Positions 16,979 through 25,180 of a stretch of 64,000 nucleotides of DNA are shown one piece after another; the stretch's first letter is position 1; each line of letters begins with the position of its first letter. Both the position numbers and the translations under genes were made by a program. The notes beneath the pieces were generated by a model. It was given only the letters and a program-made list of their open reading frames with translations, searched no databases and was not told the DNA's origin. The DNA is from Lactobacillus johnsonii (lineage in GTDB: Bacteria; Bacillota; Bacilli; Lactobacillales; Lactobacillaceae): contig NZ_CP047409.1 of the NCBI RefSeq assembly GCF_013487865.1, forward strand, positions 930,001 through 994,000. The letters are read 5' to 3'.

Positions 16979-17500
16979 ATGAAACATATTGCATTTGTTT
17001 TACATAATTTTTCAACTGGAAATAAGAAAATTGAATTAGTTTTACCAGAAGTCTGGCAAGCCGCTTCTCTGTTTGATCAACTTCAAAAGAATTTTGTTGA
17101 ATTTTCTAAATATTTAAAGTGGGCTGAAAAAATTAAGTCTGCTAAAGATGAAGCTGCATCAATTAAAATGTTTCAAGAAAAGATGGTTGCTGGGGGAGCA
17201 TTCAATTTAGTTATCTTAGTTGATGGTGTCCCTAGTGGAATGATTGATTTGCACGAATTGAATCAAAGATCAGGTGAAGTAGGTTATTGGCTTTCTGGGG
17301 ATGCGCAGCATTTAGGAATTATGACTAAATCGGTTGAGTTTTTAGTAGAGTATGCTTTTAAACAGCTGAATTTAGAATTTTTAATTTTACGAACGGCTCA
17401 AGATAATTTAGCTAGTCAACATGTGGCCCAGCGTGCAGGATTTCAGTATGTGAAAGATGATAAAAATGATCATAAAGTCTTTGTATTAAAGAACGAGTAA
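16979..17500 (+). CDS. GNAT acetyltransferase, RimJ/RimL type
   Basis: This 173-residue protein has an N-terminal substrate half with LPEVWQAASLFDQLQ and the acetyl-CoA half SGEVGYWLSGDAQHLGIMTK (Q-x-x-G-x-M loop), ending in ASQHVAQRAGFQY. This order is that of RimJ/RimL ribosomal-protein serine or alanine N-acetyltransferases. Its substrate may equally be another protein or a small amine. GAGGAG stands eight bases before the ATG. It opens the plus-strand run of small enzymes that extends to 25776. Confidence 0.86.
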   Translation: MKHIAFVLHNFSTGNKKIELVLPEVWQAASLFDQLQKNFVEFSKYLKWAEKIKSAKDEAASIKMFQEKMVAGGAFNLVILVDGVPSGMIDLHELNQRSGEVGYWLSGDAQHLGIMTKSVEFLVEYAFKQLNLEFLILRTAQDNLASQHVAQRAGFQYVKDDKNDHKVFVLKNE

Positions 17501-17517
17501 AATCAGGAGGAACAGGT

Positions 17518-18015
17518 ATGGAATTTAAGAAGATAACAAACAAAAATTTATGGGATGTTGTCAATCTTCAAGTTAAAGCAAATCAAAAGACATATGTTGC
17601 GACTAATACAGTTAGTTTATTAGAAGCTTATGCTACCCAGAATGAAAATGAACGAGTTGAAACTTTTGCTGTGTATGAAAAAGATATATTAGTTGGTTTT
17701 ATTATGATTAACTTTAATGTATTCAATTGGGACGGAGCACCAAAAGTAGCTCGTAATAATTATTGTATCTGGCGATTTATGATTGACCAAAGATATCAAG
17801 GAAAAGGATTGGGCAAAAAAGCACTAAATAAACTTATTGATTATATAAGAGCAAAGCCTCTAGGCGAAGCTAAAAAAATATATTTGTCCTATGTACCTGG
17901 AAACGAATGGGCGGAGAAATTATACAAAGAAGCTGGGTTTGTTCCGAACGGAGAAAAAGATGAGGAAGAAATTGTGTTAGTACTCGATTTAGGTGGTGAA
18001 AATAATGACAGATAA
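17518..18015 (+). CDS. GNAT acetyltransferase, spermidine/diamine type
   Basis: This 165-residue protein has the GNAT core: FAVYEKDILVGFIMINFNVF, then IWRFMIDQRYQGKGLGKKAL with the Q-x-x-G-x-G acetyl-CoA loop, and finally GNEWAEKLYKEAGFVPNGE. The WRFMID-x-x-YQGKG arrangement is typical of BltD/spermine-spermidine acetyltransferase-like proteins, which inactivate polyamines; this substrate is an inference. AGGAGG lies seven bases before the ATG. The gene overlaps the Nudix gene by 11 bases, showing translational coupling. Confidence 0.83.
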   Translation: MEFKKITNKNLWDVVNLQVKANQKTYVATNTVSLLEAYATQNENERVETFAVYEKDILVGFIMINFNVFNWDGAPKVARNNYCIWRFMIDQRYQGKGLGKKALNKLIDYIRAKPLGEAKKIYLSYVPGNEWAEKLYKEAGFVPNGEKDEEEIVLVLDLGGENNDR

Positions 18016-18619
18016 ACTTGTTGATTGGGCTATTCGTCTTCAAAGTTTAGCGCAAGCTGGATTAACATATGGAAAAGATAGTTTTGATCTTGAGAGGTAT
18101 CAAGAAATCCGCGATATTTCGGCTGAAATGATGACTGAGAAGGCAGGTTTGCCAATTGAGAAGGTAAAAAATCTATTTTGTAATGAAGTAGGTTATCAAA
18201 CTCCTAAGATTGCAACTCGGGCCGCTATTTTTAAAGATGATAAAATGCTGCTAGTTCAAGAAAGCGATGGCCTATGGTCAATTCCCGGTGGCTGGTGTGA
18301 GGTAAATCTATCAGTTAAGGAAAATGTGATTAAAGAAATCAAAGAAGAGGCTGGCATTGATATTACAGTTGAAAGATTAATTGCGATTCACGATAGCAAT
18401 AAGCACTATAAAGGAATGTATCCTTATGGAATTAGTACAGTATTTTTCTTATGTAAGCCAGCTGGTGGAAGCTTTAAAGAGAACGATGAAACTATTGCAA
18501 GTGGTTATTTTGCGTTGGATGATTTACCCGAGTTGAGTGAAGATAAGGGATCACGTGAACAGGTAGAAATGTGCTTTAAGGCATATCATGATCCATATTG
18601 GCAAGCAAATTTTGAGTAG
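18005..18619 (+). CDS. Nudix hydrolase with N-terminal PF12535-type domain
   Basis: The 204-residue protein starts at ATG 18005 behind GGTGG inside the previous gene. Its N-terminus (WAIRLQSLAQAGLTYGKDSF to YQEIRDISAEMM) is the Nudix_N helical domain of hydrolases acting on X-linked nucleoside diphosphates. The Nudix box is GGWCEVNLSVKENVIKEIKEEAG: the REUxEE core is kept as KEIKEE, while the first box glutamate is a leucine, as seen in some members of this subfamily. ADP-ribose or a related sugar nucleotide is the likely substrate. It is one of two Nudix genes in this run. Confidence 0.87.
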   Translation: MTDKLVDWAIRLQSLAQAGLTYGKDSFDLERYQEIRDISAEMMTEKAGLPIEKVKNLFCNEVGYQTPKIATRAAIFKDDKMLLVQESDGLWSIPGGWCEVNLSVKENVIKEIKEEAGIDITVERLIAIHDSNKHYKGMYPYGISTVFFLCKPAGGSFKENDETIASGYFALDDLPELSEDKGSREQVEMCFKAYHDPYWQANFE

Positions 18620-18662
18620 AAGGAAGTTTATGTAGCAGTAAAAAATAAAGGGGTTGATGATT

Positions 18663-19859
18663 ATGAAATCAAAAAGTATAAGCTTTAAAATTGCAGTTTT
18701 ATTTTTAACTTTTACGGCAGTGTTTACACTATTCCGATCATCAATGTCAGGAATATTTTCATTATTCTATGCTAAAAATGGTATCCCGAATGCTAATATT
18801 AGTTCAATAAAATCCTTTCAAAATATTGGTATCATGCTGGGGTTGCTACCAGCTGGATATTTAGCAGATAGAATTGGAAGGCTAAAAGTTCTATCTTTAT
18901 CTTCAATAGTTATTGCGAGTAGTTTTTTAATCCTAATTCTGTTTAGAAACTTTTTATTCTTTTCTTTAGCAGAACTCTTATATGGAATTGGACTTGCATT
19001 TAATTCTGGGACACTCATTGCCTATATAACTGACTTGCAAGAGCAAAATCATCTTTCTCCGAATAGCAAATTAATGGGGATGCAAGTTATCATCCTAAAT
19101 TTAGCCACCTTAATAGGTGGAAATATTGGCACCGGGCTCTTTGCAATTACAGATACTGCACCAGTTTGGTTTGCATTGATTGGCTTAGGATTATATCCTG
19201 CGTTTATTTTTTTCATGATACAGTTTTTATCTTTTTCGGATAATAAGGCATCACATAAGCGGAAAAATAATAGTATTAAAAATATCGCTAATTTCTTTAA
19301 AAAAAGAAATTTCTGGATATTGTTGTTGCTGAATGTTGGATATGATTGTGGGACGCAGTTTATTCTAATATATTGGTCGATTATCTACGTTGAAAAATTA
19401 GGCTTTAACTTATCTCTTGTCTATACCTTATTTATGTGTGCACTTATTTTAGGGTCGCTTATATTTAATAGGATATCAACATTTGCTAGTTCAAGAAGTA
19501 TTACGATATTAAATACAGTGTGCATGATTTTGGTGTTTGTTCTGAGTGGAATTATAGAAAATAAATATTTGTTGTTGACACTTTTTCTATTAATTGAATT
19601 ACTAATTGGGATGATGTCAGGACAGATTTCTGCTACTAGTAATGAAGCAATTTATGGAGAAAGCAACAAATCTACTATGCTTTCGACAGTTTCATTTATT
19701 GCTGAAATTTTAGTCAGTCTTTCTCTATTTGTAAGTAACGCAATTATGAAGTTGGCTGGGAATTTAAAAGTAATGTTTTTTGTATCAGCAGCTTACTTTA
19801 GCATTGTTTTATTAATAATTCCGTTGATAAAGCAGAAGAAAGAGTTAAGTGCAAAATAA
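18663..19859 (+). CDS. MFS transporter
   Basis: This twelve-helix permease has about 398 residues from ATG 18663 (GGGG ends 9 bases upstream; in-frame alternatives at 18654 and 18657 sit too close to that site). MFS motif A is clear as GYLADRIGRLKVLSLSS near residue 60, and helix 4 contains ELLYGIGLAFNSGTLIAY. It is a proton-driven exporter or importer of unknown substrate. It ends immediately before a hairpin that terminates the opposing toxin-antitoxin transcript. Confidence 0.87.
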   Translation: MKSKSISFKIAVLFLTFTAVFTLFRSSMSGIFSLFYAKNGIPNANISSIKSFQNIGIMLGLLPAGYLADRIGRLKVLSLSSIVIASSFLILILFRNFLFFSLAELLYGIGLAFNSGTLIAYITDLQEQNHLSPNSKLMGMQVIILNLATLIGGNIGTGLFAITDTAPVWFALIGLGLYPAFIFFMIQFLSFSDNKASHKRKNNSIKNIANFFKKRNFWILLLLNVGYDCGTQFILIYWSIIYVEKLGFNLSLVYTLFMCALILGSLIFNRISTFASSRSITILNTVCMILVFVLSGIIENKYLLLTLFLLIELLIGMMSGQISATSNEAIYGESNKSTMLSTVSFIAEILVSLSLFVSNAIMKLAGNLKVMFFVSAAYFSIVLLIIPLIKQKKELSAK

Positions 19860-19891
19860 AAAAAGACGATCAGGCATAATCGAGTGATCGT
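19858..19891 (-). terminator. Terminator of the toxin-antitoxin operon
   Basis: Seven-base arms ACGATCA (19866-19872) and TGATCGT (19885-19891), with an A-run at 19858-19864 that reads as a U-tract on the minus strand. Confidence 0.6.
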
Positions 19892-19910
19892 TGTCTCTTA
19901 ATATGTATAT

Positions 19911-20243
19911 TTAAATTTTGGATGGAGCATGTTTATCTAAAATTTTATGATCTCCTGTTGTAACCAAAGTTAAAATTAATTCATTATGATTTAACGAATA
20001 TACAACAATCCATTGGTCATAGGTAGAATTGTTAAAGTTACCAATGCGAGAAGGATGAAATTCGTTATAACCTTTCCATTTTCCCTTTAGTTGATGGTGC
20101 TTCATTTTCCTTAACTTTGAGGTGTCATTTTCTAAAATAGCCTTTAGGCAGATACTAATTAATTCAACTGGATAATTTTTTCTCTTTAATTTCTTTAATT
20201 CTTTTTTATAGGTCGGAGATATATAAATTCTAATATTTTTCAT
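19911..20243 (-). CDS. Type II toxin, YafQ-family mRNA interferase
   Basis: The 110-residue toxin starts at ATG 20241-20243, overlapping the antitoxin stop in ATGA. It has the RelE/YafQ fold features: ISPTYKKELKKLKRKNYP at the N-terminus, then HHQLKGKWKGYNEFHPSRIGNF, DQWIVVYS and VTTGDHKIL. The histidine in H-x-L-x-G, the one in EFH, the D-x-W pair and the TG-x-H histidine correspond to the YafQ catalytic cluster. YafQ-type toxins cut ribosome-bound mRNA. The usual terminal phenylalanine after the last histidine is replaced, so the activity is probable but not certain. It is co-transcribed with the antitoxin just upstream. Confidence 0.85.
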   Translation of the reverse strand: MKNIRIYISPTYKKELKKLKRKNYPVELISICLKAILENDTSKLRKMKHHQLKGKWKGYNEFHPSRIGNFNNSTYDQWIVVYSLNHNELILTLVTTGDHKILDKHAPSKI

Positions 20244-20509
20244 AAACGATCCATCCAATTATCTAGATCGTCTAAAGTGCCAATTTTTTCAATATTTCCA
20301 GTTTCTACTTCTTTTTTTGCTTTTAAAGCTTCAGGTGAATCTAGAAAATTAATGAGTTCTATATCATCATCTGCTGCTTTTCCAACAGCAAATCTTAAAA
20401 ATTCAGAAAGAGTAATTCCTCGTTTTGCTAAATTTCTTATTGCTTTTTCTTTTACATTTTTAGAAACACGAGTTGAAGCAGTGCTATTACGAGTAACCAT
20501 ATTATCCAT
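20240..20509 (-). CDS. RelB/DinJ-family antitoxin
   Basis: The 89-residue protein starts at ATG 20507-20509, eight bases after GGAG; a longer frame from 20527 lacks a site. The N-terminal part STASTRVSKNVKEKAIRNLA and RGITLSEFLRF form a ribbon-helix-helix DNA-binding domain, as in DinJ. The acidic C-terminus (EVETGNIEKIGTLDDLDNW) would wrap the toxin. It precedes and overlaps the toxin by 4 bases, the classic antitoxin-first order. An 8-base inverted repeat just upstream is the likely autoregulatory operator. Confidence 0.87.
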   Translation of the reverse strand: MDNMVTRNSTASTRVSKNVKEKAIRNLAKRGITLSEFLRFAVGKAADDDIELINFLDSPEALKAKKEVETGNIEKIGTLDDLDNWMDRL

Positions 20510-20526
20510 AAAAACATCTCCTTTCA

Positions 20527-20546
20527 TGTAATACCATTGTATTACA
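20527..20546. promoter_or_regulatory. Palindromic operator candidate of the toxin-antitoxin operon
   Basis: TGTAATAC (20527-20534) and GTATTACA (20539-20546) are perfect inverted repeats with a 4-base spacer. They lie 18 bases upstream of the antitoxin ATG, a fitting place for RelB/DinJ-type autorepression. The site also lies 41 bases before the divergent P-loop kinase gene. Confidence 0.6.
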
Positions 20547-20587
20547 CAATGCTTAAATTGACAACAAATGAAAGAGGTGAGATAAGA

Positions 20588-21061
20588 ATGTCTAAATTAA
20601 TTATCATTAGAGGTAATTCCGGTAGTGGTAAGACCACTCTGGCAAAAGAAAGTCATCAATGGTTGCCGCGTAATACTTTACTGATTTCACAAGATATAGT
20701 TAGACGAGATATGCTCCGCGTTAAAGATGGAAAAAACACGTTAGGGTTACCATTATTTGAGGATTTACTTCATTATGGTTGTCAAAATTGTGATTATGTG
20801 ATCCTTGAAGGCATTTTGAATGCAGAGTGGTATCTTCCTTTGTTTAGACAAGCAGAGGAGCTATTTGGTAAGGAAATTTTTGCATATTATTTTGATATTT
20901 CTTTTGAGGAAACCCTAATACGCCATAAGCAGCGTCATATTAGTTCTTTTGGAGAAAAGCAAATGCGTTCGTGGTGGAAAGAAAAAGATTATATCAATTT
21001 TATTTCTGAAACTAAGTTTTCTAGCCAAACAACTTTAAGGCAGAAATTGAAACGATTATGA
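20588..21061 (+). CDS. P-loop small-molecule kinase
   Basis: The 157-residue protein starts at ATG 20588 (AAAGAGGTGAG upstream). It opens with SKLIIIRGNSGSGKTTLAKE, a Walker A P-loop, followed by LLISQDIVRRDML, where the D takes the Walker B/substrate aspartate role in zeta-toxin or uridine-kinase-like enzymes, and a basic lid IRHKQRHIS. It belongs to the broad AAA_33/zeta-like kinase class that phosphorylates nucleosides, sugars or antibiotics; the substrate is unknown. It is followed by an APH-like phosphotransferase gene with a short gap, suggesting co-expression. Confidence 0.8.
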   Translation: MSKLIIIRGNSGSGKTTLAKESHQWLPRNTLLISQDIVRRDMLRVKDGKNTLGLPLFEDLLHYGCQNCDYVILEGILNAEWYLPLFRQAEELFGKEIFAYYFDISFEETLIRHKQRHISSFGEKQMRSWWKEKDYINFISETKFSSQTTLRQKLKRL

Positions 21062-21073
21062 AGGATATTGGCT

Positions 21074-21895
21074 ATGTCAACAATCATTAATCAATTAAAT
21101 AGGCGGTTGAAATCTGACTTGCACGAAATTAATCATGAATCACTTAACAGCACTTTTGTTGGCTATAGTAATTTATATCGGCAATCGATTTTTGTAAAAC
21201 AATTTGCAAAAGAGCAAGGTTATTACACTGAAAAGATGGTTACAAATCAGTTAAATGATCGAGTTTTAGGCGGTTTTTTGCTTAATAATACGTTTGTTTT
21301 AGTGTTAAAAGATTGCTCACCAAAAGATATAGGAGAAAAGATTGATTCGAATCTAGTTTTTGAGATGGGACAAGTATTAGGAGAATATCATTTAAAGGTG
21401 AAACCATTTATAAGAATTAAGCTTGTTAATGGACAGTTTGATGATTACGTAGCTGAAATAGATTCTTTTAAAGAAAGTTCATACAAAAGAAGATTGAAGA
21501 AACTTACTAGTAAATTTCTACCTTATGAAAATAAAATTAAGTTTGAATTATCTCAACATTCAAAATTTGTCTTGCATGGTGATGTGGGCATCAGAAACTA
21601 TAAATATGTTGATAGTAAGCTAGCACTTATTGACTTTGAAAAAGCACGTTTAGGGCCAGTATATCAAGATTTTATAAAATTGTTTTACCAAGATTTTGAT
21701 TTGAATGAAGAATTGATTCAATCATTTCTGGCGGGATATTCAAGTAAGAATCCTAATTATCACTTATCTGACTTAACAAAACAATATTTGATTTTTACTA
21801 CTGCAGTGGGCATTTTTAACTATACTGAAAAAATTGAGGATCTGGCTTTCAGACATATTGGAGAGACAATGTTAGACACGATTGAGAAGAAATAG
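21074..21895 (+). CDS. APH-like phosphotransferase family protein
   Basis: The ~273-residue protein (ATG 21074) has a weak N-terminal kinase lobe and the clear Brenner motif FVLHGDVGIRNYKYVDSK, with HGD-x-x-x-x-N, followed by LALIDFEKARLGPVYQD (the metal-binding IDFE in place of DFG). This is the aminoglycoside/choline/homoserine kinase-like fold, transferring phosphate from ATP to a hydroxyl group. The true substrate is unknown, and resistance should not be assumed. The following Nudix gene starts directly on its stop codon. Confidence 0.83.
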   Translation: MSTIINQLNRRLKSDLHEINHESLNSTFVGYSNLYRQSIFVKQFAKEQGYYTEKMVTNQLNDRVLGGFLLNNTFVLVLKDCSPKDIGEKIDSNLVFEMGQVLGEYHLKVKPFIRIKLVNGQFDDYVAEIDSFKESSYKRRLKKLTSKFLPYENKIKFELSQHSKFVLHGDVGIRNYKYVDSKLALIDFEKARLGPVYQDFIKLFYQDFDLNEELIQSFLAGYSSKNPNYHLSDLTKQYLIFTTAVGIFNYTEKIEDLAFRHIGETMLDTIEKK

Positions 21896-22360
21896 ATGGA
21901 ACAAGATTACATTAAAAACTTGCGTAAAAAGGTAGGCCACGAACCACTAATTTTAAATTTTGCTGGTGGAGTTTTAGTCAACGATCAAGATGAAATTTTG
22001 TTGCAGAAAAGGTCGGATTTTAAGTCATGGGGTCTGCCAGGAGGAGCAATGGAATTTGGAGAATCTGCTCAAGAGACATGTGTGCGTGAATTTTTAGAAG
22101 AAACAGGATTGAAAGTGAAAGTTAAATCTTTGCTAGGAATTTCGACAGATTTTATCCAGCATTATCCTAATGGGGATGTAGCCCAAGCTGTCGTAATTGA
22201 ATTCTTGGTAGAGCTAGTAGGCAAAATGAATAAGAAACCAGATTTAGAAACATTAGAGTTGAAATATTTTTCGACAGATAATTTGCCGGATATTTTTAAT
22301 AAGCAGCACTTAAATTTTATTGAGCATTACTATAAACGAGATTATCCATTTTTTGAATAG
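21896..22360 (+). CDS. Nudix hydrolase
   Basis: This 154-residue protein has a complete Nudix box, GAMEFGESAQETCVREFLEETGL at about residues 51-73, following LLQKRSDFKSWGLPGG, which is the standard pattern for a Mg2+-dependent nucleoside diphosphate-X pyrophosphohydrolase. Unlike the Nudix gene at 18005, every catalytic glutamate is present. Substrates may be oxidised nucleotides or sugar nucleotides. Its ATG begins immediately after the stop of the phosphotransferase gene, so the two are translationally linked. Confidence 0.9.
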   Translation: MEQDYIKNLRKKVGHEPLILNFAGGVLVNDQDEILLQKRSDFKSWGLPGGAMEFGESAQETCVREFLEETGLKVKVKSLLGISTDFIQHYPNGDVAQAVVIEFLVELVGKMNKKPDLETLELKYFSTDNLPDIFNKQHLNFIEHYYKRDYPFFE

Positions 22361-22368
22361 GAGTATGT

Positions 22369-23130
22369 ATGAAAGAAGAGCGATGTATTTTACAAATAGA
22401 TAAAGATCCAGAAGCCGTTATTGAACCCGATTATGAAAAACAACCGTTTAAATTTCATTCTAAATTATTATTTGCATTTGTCCCTAAAGAAGATATTGAT
22501 AATTTTTTAGAACAAGTTCCCCATAAAGTGTTAGGTTCATATGATACAATTTCCTTTCAACCAGATATTTATGAAATTGAAAGTAATGGAGAATACTTTA
22601 CTTTATGTCAAGCTCCTTTAGGAGCACCAGCAGCCACACAATTACTCGATTGGTTAATTGCATATGGTGTCAAAAAAGTTTTAGCATTTGGAAATGCTGG
22701 TACGCTTGTAGATTTACCAGAAAATGAAATGTTTATTCCGATTAAGGCAATTAGAGATGAAGGAACTTCTTTCCATTATTTAGAAGATAGTTTAACAGTC
22801 GACTTGAACACCGAATTTTTAAGTCAGGTAAAAAAGGCAATAACTGATCTAGACTATCAATACGAGCAAGTGACGACATGGACAACAGATGCCTTTTTCA
22901 GAGAAACATCGAAAAAAGTAAGGCAATTCCGTGAGTTAGGGGCATCTGTAGTAGAGATGGAGTGTTCAGCACTAGCAGCATGTGCACAATTTAGAAAAGT
23001 TGAATTTGCGCAAATTTTATTTACAGCTGATACTTTAGCTAATGAAGAGGACTATGATCCACGGGATGGTGGAACCGATTCACATCGGCGTGGATTAGAA
23101 ATTTGCTTTGAGATATTACAAAAATTGTAG
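22369..23130 (+). CDS. Nucleoside phosphorylase family protein, tandem copy 1
   Basis: This 253-residue protein has the PNP/UDP-phosphorylase fold: LDWLIAYGVKKVLAFGNAGT (phosphate-loop glycine region), PIKAIRDEGTSFHYL, and the nucleoside-binding VVEMECSALAACAQFR with the E-M-E triad. Its relatives cleave uridine, purine nucleosides or methylthioadenosine with phosphate. It differs from copies 2 and 3 at GNAGT (they have GNAGA) and at TTDAFF (they have TTDGFF). It is the first of three tandem paralogues separated by 11 and 40 bases. A GGAG lies close to the ATG. Confidence 0.84.
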   Translation: MKEERCILQIDKDPEAVIEPDYEKQPFKFHSKLLFAFVPKEDIDNFLEQVPHKVLGSYDTISFQPDIYEIESNGEYFTLCQAPLGAPAATQLLDWLIAYGVKKVLAFGNAGTLVDLPENEMFIPIKAIRDEGTSFHYLEDSLTVDLNTEFLSQVKKAITDLDYQYEQVTTWTTDAFFRETSKKVRQFRELGASVVEMECSALAACAQFRKVEFAQILFTADTLANEEDYDPRDGGTDSHRRGLEICFEILQKL

Positions 23131-23141
23131 GAGGAGTAGGT

Positions 23142-23924
23142 ATGAAAGAAGAGACAGGACAACCATTTATTCTAGATTTTGATGGGAATCATCATGCCGT
23201 GCTTGAACCAGATTTTGAAGACTTACCATTTCACTTTCATCCGAAGTTACTTTACGCCTTTGTTCCTAAAGAAGAAATTGATTCTTTTTTAGATCGACAT
23301 CCTCATCGCACTCTAGGAAGTTTCCGCACTATTTCGTTTAGACCTAAAATTTATGAGGTCAAAATTGAAAACGAATATTTCACTTTATGCCAAGCTCCAT
23401 TAGGAGCGCCTGCGGCCACAAAGTTACTTGATTGGTTAATTAACTATGGAGTTAAACAAATTTTAGCGGTTGGAAATGCTGGTGCATTAAATGATTTGCC
23501 CGAAAATACAATGCTTGTACCTACAAAAGCAATTCGAGGAGAGGGAACTTCATTTTATTACTTAAAACCTAGTCAGTTTGTAGAACTAGAACCTGCATAC
23601 TTGTCTCAAGTTGAAAGAGCAATTTCAGAATTAGGCTATAAATACAATGAAATCATCACCTGGACGACAGATGGTTTCTTCAGAGAAACGCCAAAGAAAG
23701 TTGCTCAATTTCGTCAATTAGGAGCCGATACTGTCGAAATGGAGTGTGCGGCTTTAGCAGCATGTGCGCAATTTAGAAAAGTAGATTTTGCTCAAATTTT
23801 GTTTACTGGAGATTCATTAGCAAAAATGGAAAACTACGACCGTCGTGGTTGGGGACGTAAGTCATATGGAATTGGATTAGAAGTGGGTAGTCAAGTGTTA
23901 AGTAAATTGAACAATTTTAAATAG
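23142..23924 (+). CDS. Nucleoside phosphorylase family protein, tandem copy 2
   Basis: This 260-residue paralogue of its neighbours has the same order of blocks: HAVLEPDFEDLPFHFHPKLL, LDWLINYGVKQILAVGNAGA, TKAIRGEGTSFYYL (G instead of D in the RDEG position), TTDGFFRETPKKVAQF and TVEMECAALAACAQFRKV. The AIRGEG and YDRRGWGRKSYG changes suggest altered substrate specificity relative to copies 1 and 3. The start has a good site, GGAGGAG, nine bases upstream. It is probably co-transcribed with copies 1 and 3. Confidence 0.84.
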   Translation: MKEETGQPFILDFDGNHHAVLEPDFEDLPFHFHPKLLYAFVPKEEIDSFLDRHPHRTLGSFRTISFRPKIYEVKIENEYFTLCQAPLGAPAATKLLDWLINYGVKQILAVGNAGALNDLPENTMLVPTKAIRGEGTSFYYLKPSQFVELEPAYLSQVERAISELGYKYNEIITWTTDGFFRETPKKVAQFRQLGADTVEMECAALAACAQFRKVDFAQILFTGDSLAKMENYDRRGWGRKSYGIGLEVGSQVLSKLNNFK

Positions 23925-23964
23925 AAATTCAATCTGTAAGACTTTAAAGGAGTAGGAGAAGCTT

Positions 23965-24738
23965 ATGAAAGAACAACCATTTATTTTAGATTTTGATCCA
24001 AATCATCATGCGGTAATTGAACCAGATCATGATCAAGAACCATTTCATTTTCACTCACGCTTGCTTTATGCCTTTGTTCCTAAGAATGAAATTGATGCAT
24101 TTTTAGATCAGCATCTTCACCGCACTATAGGTGAATTTGAGTCAGTTTCTTTTAGTCCAAAGATTTATGAAGTTGAATTAAATGGTAAATACTTTACTTT
24201 ATGTCAAGCACCGCTTGGAGGACCTGCTTCTGTCCAATTACTTGATTGGTTGATTAGTTATGGCGTGAACCAAGTTTTAACTGTTGGTAATGCGGGCGCG
24301 TTAACTGATTTACCAGAAAATGAGATGTTACTAGTCAAACGTGCAATTCGTGATGAAGGAACATCTTTTCATTATATGGAGCCAGGTCAATTTATCGATT
24401 TGAATCAGAATTTCTTAAAGCAGGTAGAAGATGCCTTAGCTACTTTAAATCTTAAGTATGATGAAATTACTACTTGGACAACTGATGGCTTCTTCAGAGA
24501 AACGCCCAAGAAAGTTGCACATTTTCGTCAGTTAGGTGCAGCAACTGTTGAAATGGAATGTGCATCTTTAGCAGCTTGTGCGCAATTCAGAAAAGTGTAT
24601 TTCGCTCAAATTTTATTTACTGCTGATACATTGGCTGATATAGAAAACTATGATGAACGTGACTGGGGGTATGAATCTCACAGTGCGGGGCTAGAGATTG
24701 GATCTAAAGTTTTAACGAAATTAGGTAAAGATGAATAA
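23965..24738 (+). CDS. Nucleoside phosphorylase family protein, tandem copy 3
   Basis: This 257-residue paralogue shares with copy 2 the N-terminal PFILDF and HHAV blocks, then LDWLISYGVNQVLTVGNAGA, VKRAIRDEGTSFHYME, TTDGFFRETPKKVAHF and TVEMECASLAACAQFRKV. The catalytic-site blocks are intact. It is preceded by AAGGAG and overlaps the downstream ASCH gene by 8 bases, so it is coupled to it. Members of this superfamily act in nucleoside salvage, and the copy number here suggests either dosage or divergent substrates. Confidence 0.84.
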   Translation: MKEQPFILDFDPNHHAVIEPDHDQEPFHFHSRLLYAFVPKNEIDAFLDQHLHRTIGEFESVSFSPKIYEVELNGKYFTLCQAPLGGPASVQLLDWLISYGVNQVLTVGNAGALTDLPENEMLLVKRAIRDEGTSFHYMEPGQFIDLNQNFLKQVEDALATLNLKYDEITTWTTDGFFRETPKKVAHFRQLGAATVEMECASLAACAQFRKVYFAQILFTADTLADIENYDERDWGYESHSAGLEIGSKVLTKLGKDE

Positions 24739-25180
24739 ACAATTGAAACAATTTTGGCAAGATTTTTGTCAAAGCCATAACTTAGAATGTGATACTCCGG
24801 TAGAAGCATGGGCTTTTGGAGCAACTGCTGAAGATGCAGACGAATTGGCTGAGTTGGTAAATCGAGGCATAAAAACTGCTACTACATCTGCCTATGAACT
24901 TTATGATAAAAATGAAAAAATACCTCAAGTAGATGAGTGGAGTATTGTTTTGAATAGTAAAGAAGAACCTGTTTGTGTTATTCAAGATAAGGTAGTGGAA
25001 ATTATACCTTATGATTTAATTTCTAAAGAACACGCCTACCATGAAGGTGAGGGTGATCGAAGTTATGAATATTGGCGTCGAGCCCATGATGATTTTTTTG
25101 ATTGGGAATATCGAGAAGCAGGTAAAGCGTTTTATCCTCAGGCACCAATGGTATGTGAAGTTTTTGAAAAGGTAGAATAA
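24731..25180 (+). CDS. ASCH domain protein (YhfF-like)
   Basis: This 149-residue protein carries the ASCH hallmark: EAWAFGATAEDADELAELVNRGIKTATTS (the G-x-K-x-x-T segment) and DEWSIVLNSKEEPVCVIQDKVVEIIPYD, followed by GEGDRSYEYWRRAHDDFF. ASCH domains are PUA-like and thought to bind RNA; bacterial YhfF-type members have been linked to RNA hydrolysis or nucleotide amidohydrolysis (family knowledge, role here inferred). It overlaps the preceding gene by 8 bases and the next by 1 base. Confidence 0.82.
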   Translation: MNKQLKQFWQDFCQSHNLECDTPVEAWAFGATAEDADELAELVNRGIKTATTSAYELYDKNEKIPQVDEWSIVLNSKEEPVCVIQDKVVEIIPYDLISKEHAYHEGEGDRSYEYWRRAHDDFFDWEYREAGKAFYPQAPMVCEVFEKVE

